From Neoscytalidium dimidiatum (taxonomy: Eukaryota; Ascomycota; Dothideomycetes; Botryosphaeriales; Botryosphaeriaceae): a stretch of 64,000 nucleotides of DNA. The stretch covers positions 2,852,001-2,916,000 of the forward strand of contig CM074697.1 in NCBI GenBank assembly GCA_037367355.1, in the 5' to 3' direction. Shown here piece after piece: positions 61,049 through 64,000 of the stretch. A model generated the notes under the pieces. It had not been told where the DNA came from, made no database searches, and saw nothing but the letters and a program-made list of their open reading frames with translations. Within the stretch, counting starts at the first letter, position 1. Each line of letters starts with the position of its first letter. The position numbers and the translations under genes were made by a program.

Positions 61049-62401
61049 AAGAGCGGCTTCTTTTGTACGAGTCTTCAATAATGTGCATAAGTTCTCGTTG
61101 GTTGAACCAGTTGTCTAGGGAAGAGACGGATGGGGAACATAAAACACCAAACCGGGAATTCTACTGGCGGCTCTCTTCTCCATTTAGCAGCTCATCTTTC
61201 GGCGTTTTTCTCCCAACGGTGCTCCTTTCATTGACGCTTCCTTCCTTCAACCTCGATTTCATCATTCATCAGTATCTTTGTGTTTAACGCGTTTATTTTG
61301 TTTAGCATGGCGACGGAATGGGAAATAAACATGAGCATCGTGCTCATCCGCATGATCCACAGCTCCATCAATATTGGTCTCAATACAGATCATCGAATAC
61401 TACATCGACACACATGCTAGTGTCTCGTGTAACTGCAATGCACATCAACAGTTCGGAAAGGGGGTTAGAGAATGTATTACCTACGTTCTTTCTCTCCATG
61501 TTTCCGTCCGCGAGTACCAAAATACCTTCTTTTCCACTTGAATCCGGCTCCTCTCTAGTTTACTGTGTTCGTCCAACAACGGTATATCTCATGCTGCTTG
61601 TTTTACTTCAGGAATGTTTTGAAGAAAACATGAAAAGATGTTTCAGAAGCTGATACGAAGCAAGGCCGCATTCAGAGCATTATTTCCAACCACTAACAAA
61701 TCCCACCATGCAGCTACACCTGAACGTTCTTCAAAATCCGCTTATTCTCGCCAAACTTATCTTTCCGGAAGAAATCTTCACGATAAGTGCGATCTGGAAA
61801 GCTGTCAATGAAACGAGGCTCATGTGTCGGCAGACATATCCCTATTGTCACGTCCTATCCCATTTACTACGAACACGTTTTCCCAAATCTGATTGTAAGC
61901 CATGAATCACTGCTGCAAGTTATGATAACATGTCACTTTGAATTCATATCATCATTTCTCTAGAGGAATGGCTAAGGTTTGAGGTAACTGAGCCTTGGGT
62001 ATCAGTTGCTGGCGGCGCTGGTTGAATAAAAAGTAGGCGAGTTCGAATTGCTGCTAAGAGTGACTATTTGCCGAAAAGAAAATCTGACATGACGTTGTAA
62101 GTCAGTCATATAGAGACGTATTTGTCTTTGCGAAAAGCACAACAGCCGTCATGTTCGTCAATGATAAGTAGTAAATCAACAGATCACATCATGCAAATAT
62201 AGGACCAAAAAAAAAAAAAAAACCAATACGGATTAAACTTCGAAACAGTGTCACCACAAATGGCTTTTCACATACGAAATTAGAGTGATCGCATGGACGT
62301 AAATATCCCAAGATGATGATATTTACGTCCGAATGACTGCTTCGACCGCCCGTGTGATAGCCTGGTCATCGTAATCCTTTCGGGACGAAACCCGCAGATC
62401 C
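61049..62401. other. Intergenic, no gene seen apart from a palindromic repeat
   Basis: AT-richer than the flanking genes, with a poly-A tract near 62208-62222. No credible coding frame is seen. Confidence 0.5.
62295..62348. repeat. Palindromic repeat element, copy H
   Basis: GGACGTAAATAT (62295-62306) and ATATTTACGTCC (62319-62330) are a perfect 12-base inverted repeat around a 12-base loop, and the right side continues GAATGACTGCTTCGACCGCC. It shows the inner stem of the family in its least eroded form. Confidence 0.85.
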
Positions 62402-62741
62402 CTACGCCTCCGACATGTAGCTGCTTCGAATGCTCTCGCGTTCGCTCTCACTCTCGTCTTCATCTTTTGACTGCGCCCTCGCCACCTGTGTTGCCAGCAT
62501 CACCAACGCTCTGCATTGCCCGCAACGCCTCCAGCCCCTGCCGCTGAGATGAGTGGACATGAGTGGGCATGTCGCGCCCCCGTTCTCGCTCGGATCCGGG
62601 CTCAGCGGCGGCAGCGGCGGAGGAGGTGGAGGTGTCGGAGGGGACGGTTTGAAGGCAACGCCGATTCCAGAGGGTTGCATGAACCCCTCTCCCGGATGCA
62701 TACTCATATGAACCGCTGGCACCGGTGGCGGAGGCGGCGGC

Positions 62742-62774
<33 letters not shown>

Positions 62775-64000
62775 AGCGGTGTTGAGAATACGTCAACGGC
62801 AAAAGGTGGTGGAGGCGGCAGATTCGGGACGAAGCCAAAATGTCCGACTCTATCGCGTCGAGTCATCCGGAACCGAGGCCTTCGGCACTGCGTCTTTGGA
62901 GGAGGTCGCGAATGATTAGATGATGAGGGAGCAAAGGGCGGCGGAGGTGGAGCAGCTGATAAAGGAATGATCGGTGGAGAGGAGGGAACGGGCGAGGTAG
63001 TACCATGAGAGGGGGATTGTCGGCTTTGTCTCGAGTCTCTAGTAGCAGGGAGAAATGTCCGCGCGGCAGGGAAAGGAGCGAGAGGCGGCGCTGGATGGGA
63101 AAGCTGTGGTCCTGGCGGGCTGGGAAACCAGCAATTAATATCTCCGGGACCACGCATGTTAGATGGTTCAGGCCCTAAGATTGAGGAGGTTTTGATCAAC
63201 TGTGGCGCACATTTCCCAAGATCTTTGATATTGTGGCCCTTCGAGGAAGAAGAATCGATTTCCTGAGGGGAACTGTTATTGCCAGCGAGATCTGGTTGAT
63301 GCGGCATAGGCAGTGAAGGAACAGGAGGCGTTGCTGTGACCGTTTTTGTTATTTTTGGTTTGAAGGAGGTCGAGTCCCAACTCTTACTAGCTGGAACAAT
63401 AGCAGGTTCGGTGGTGTTGAAGAGGGAATTTTTTGAAACATCGGATGGAGCCTTTGGAGGCGCTGATAGCGGCTCTCCAGATATTCCCTTGCTCAGATGT
63501 AGTTTTACGTGACTCTTGAAATCAGCGTTGTATCCCCATATACTCTGCGATCTAATAGCTGGTGGCTTTTCCGGAGAGTGGACTTCAGCGCGCTCGTACT
63601 CATCCTCGTCAAGGGGAGGAAGAGGTCGTGGCGGTGATGGCGGTGGAGAGCTCATTCCGTGTAGATTGCTCCCCATGTGCTTTTTGCTTGTTTTTATCCC
63701 AGCGATACCCGCATCAACTTGGGTCAGGACATGGGGTGATTTTGGGGATATAACAAGTGGTACAGCTGAGGATTCGCTGCGGTCGTCTTGCCAACCGTTC
63801 GTCCATTTCGAATCTAGGTTTACCTTACTGGCCAAGCCATCAGGTAAGAGCGCATCATTTGGGTTTGCAGCTGCCAAAGCTCTCGTTGTCGGCTGGAATT
63901 CTCCAGTGCTGGGGGCACTCACCCCCCCAGGAACCTCAGGTTTGGATTGCTCTGGCTTTCGAGGGGTTGACCGTCGAGTGATCCAGGACTTCGGTTCAAT
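62402..64000 (-). CDS. Proline/glutamine-rich hypothetical protein (5' partial)
   Basis: The frame is open from the window edge to the stop at 62402, so the start lies outside; the GTG at 63922 is not taken as a start. About 532 visible codons. The product is disordered and rich in polyproline (several runs of 5-7) with a run of ten glutamines next to PPPPPPP, coded by a CTG microsatellite. The C terminus has a small ordered-looking block, STHLSGRGWRRCGQCRAL, followed by an acidic/serine end. Another short block is RSQSIWGYNADFKSHVKLHL. No family is recognised. A GTGAGT occurs at 63922-63917 (minus) and could be a splice donor if the gene is longer and spliced. Confidence 0.55.
62743..62773 (+). 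repeat. CTG trinucleotide microsatellite (codes polyglutamine on the minus strand)
   Basis: About ten GCT/CTG units within the coding region of the minus-strand proline/glutamine-rich protein. Confidence 0.95.

Noticed and set aside
61968..62062. Possible tRNA relic: a GAGTTCGAATTGCTGC T-arm-like word after a TGGCTAAGG D-arm-like word
   Set aside because: No acceptor stem can be paired and the T-stem has mismatches. Resemblance to a serine or leucine tRNA is too weak to annotate.

Overview
The window is nuclear DNA from a filamentous ascomycete (Pezizomycotina), most likely a Dothideomycete; the class is only an inference. The evidence is short (50-150 base) GT-AG introns with CTAAC/CTGAC branch sites, GC-rich exons, an ATP sulfurylase with the fungal C-terminal APS-kinase-like domain, Sec2 and fungal-type PA-TM-RING proteins, and AT-rich patches of broken sequence that look like old repeats hit by repeat-induced point mutation. 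Genes are spaced at fungal density, with no operons. All protein genes were re-spliced by hand from the sequence, and exon limits are given in each entry.

Layout. 1-7 kb: two tandem, related seven-helix receptors of the Git3/cAMP-receptor-like type, the first cut by the window edge. 7.6 kb: tRNA-Pro(TGG). 8.7-14.5 kb: a UFL1-like protein (minus), mitochondrial uS14m, and an Arb2/FAM172-domain protein. 15.8-20 kb: PAPS reductase and ATP sulfurylase side by side, two steps of sulfate assimilation. 21.5-38.8 kb: a gene-poor stretch with two putative genes (a low-complexity protein at 24.4 kb and a single-pass membrane protein with an EGF-like motif at 29.8 kb), three unusual tRNA-Pro genes and most copies of a small palindromic repeat. 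38.9-50.5 kb: a compact housekeeping block with a SET-domain lysine methyltransferase, COQ4, PDCD5, the Rab GEF Sec2, ketopantoate reductase and the exosome cofactor LRP1/C1D. 50.5-54.8 kb: degraded, AT-rich sequence with two orphan ORFs and a tandem repeat. 55.6-64 kb: an aquaporin, a PA-TM-RING ubiquitin ligase, one more palindromic repeat and a proline/glutamine-rich protein cut by the window end.

The most unusual content is in the tRNA-Pro genes. Two copies of tRNA-Pro(CGG) and one tRNA-Pro(AGG) each carry the ordinary anticodon-loop intron plus a second insert of 54-60 bases. That insert has spliceosomal signals (GTAAGT or GTGAGT, a CTAAC/CTAAT branch site, CAG) and lies in the T-loop (CGG) or D-arm (AGG). 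Removing both inserts gives a perfect 72-nt tRNA-Pro each time. In the CGG copies the second intron splits the Pol III B box but itself contains a B-box-like sequence. A dispersed family of roughly 55-79-base hairpin elements, sharing the core ACGTCCGGACGACTGCTTCAA, is concentrated around these tRNA genes.
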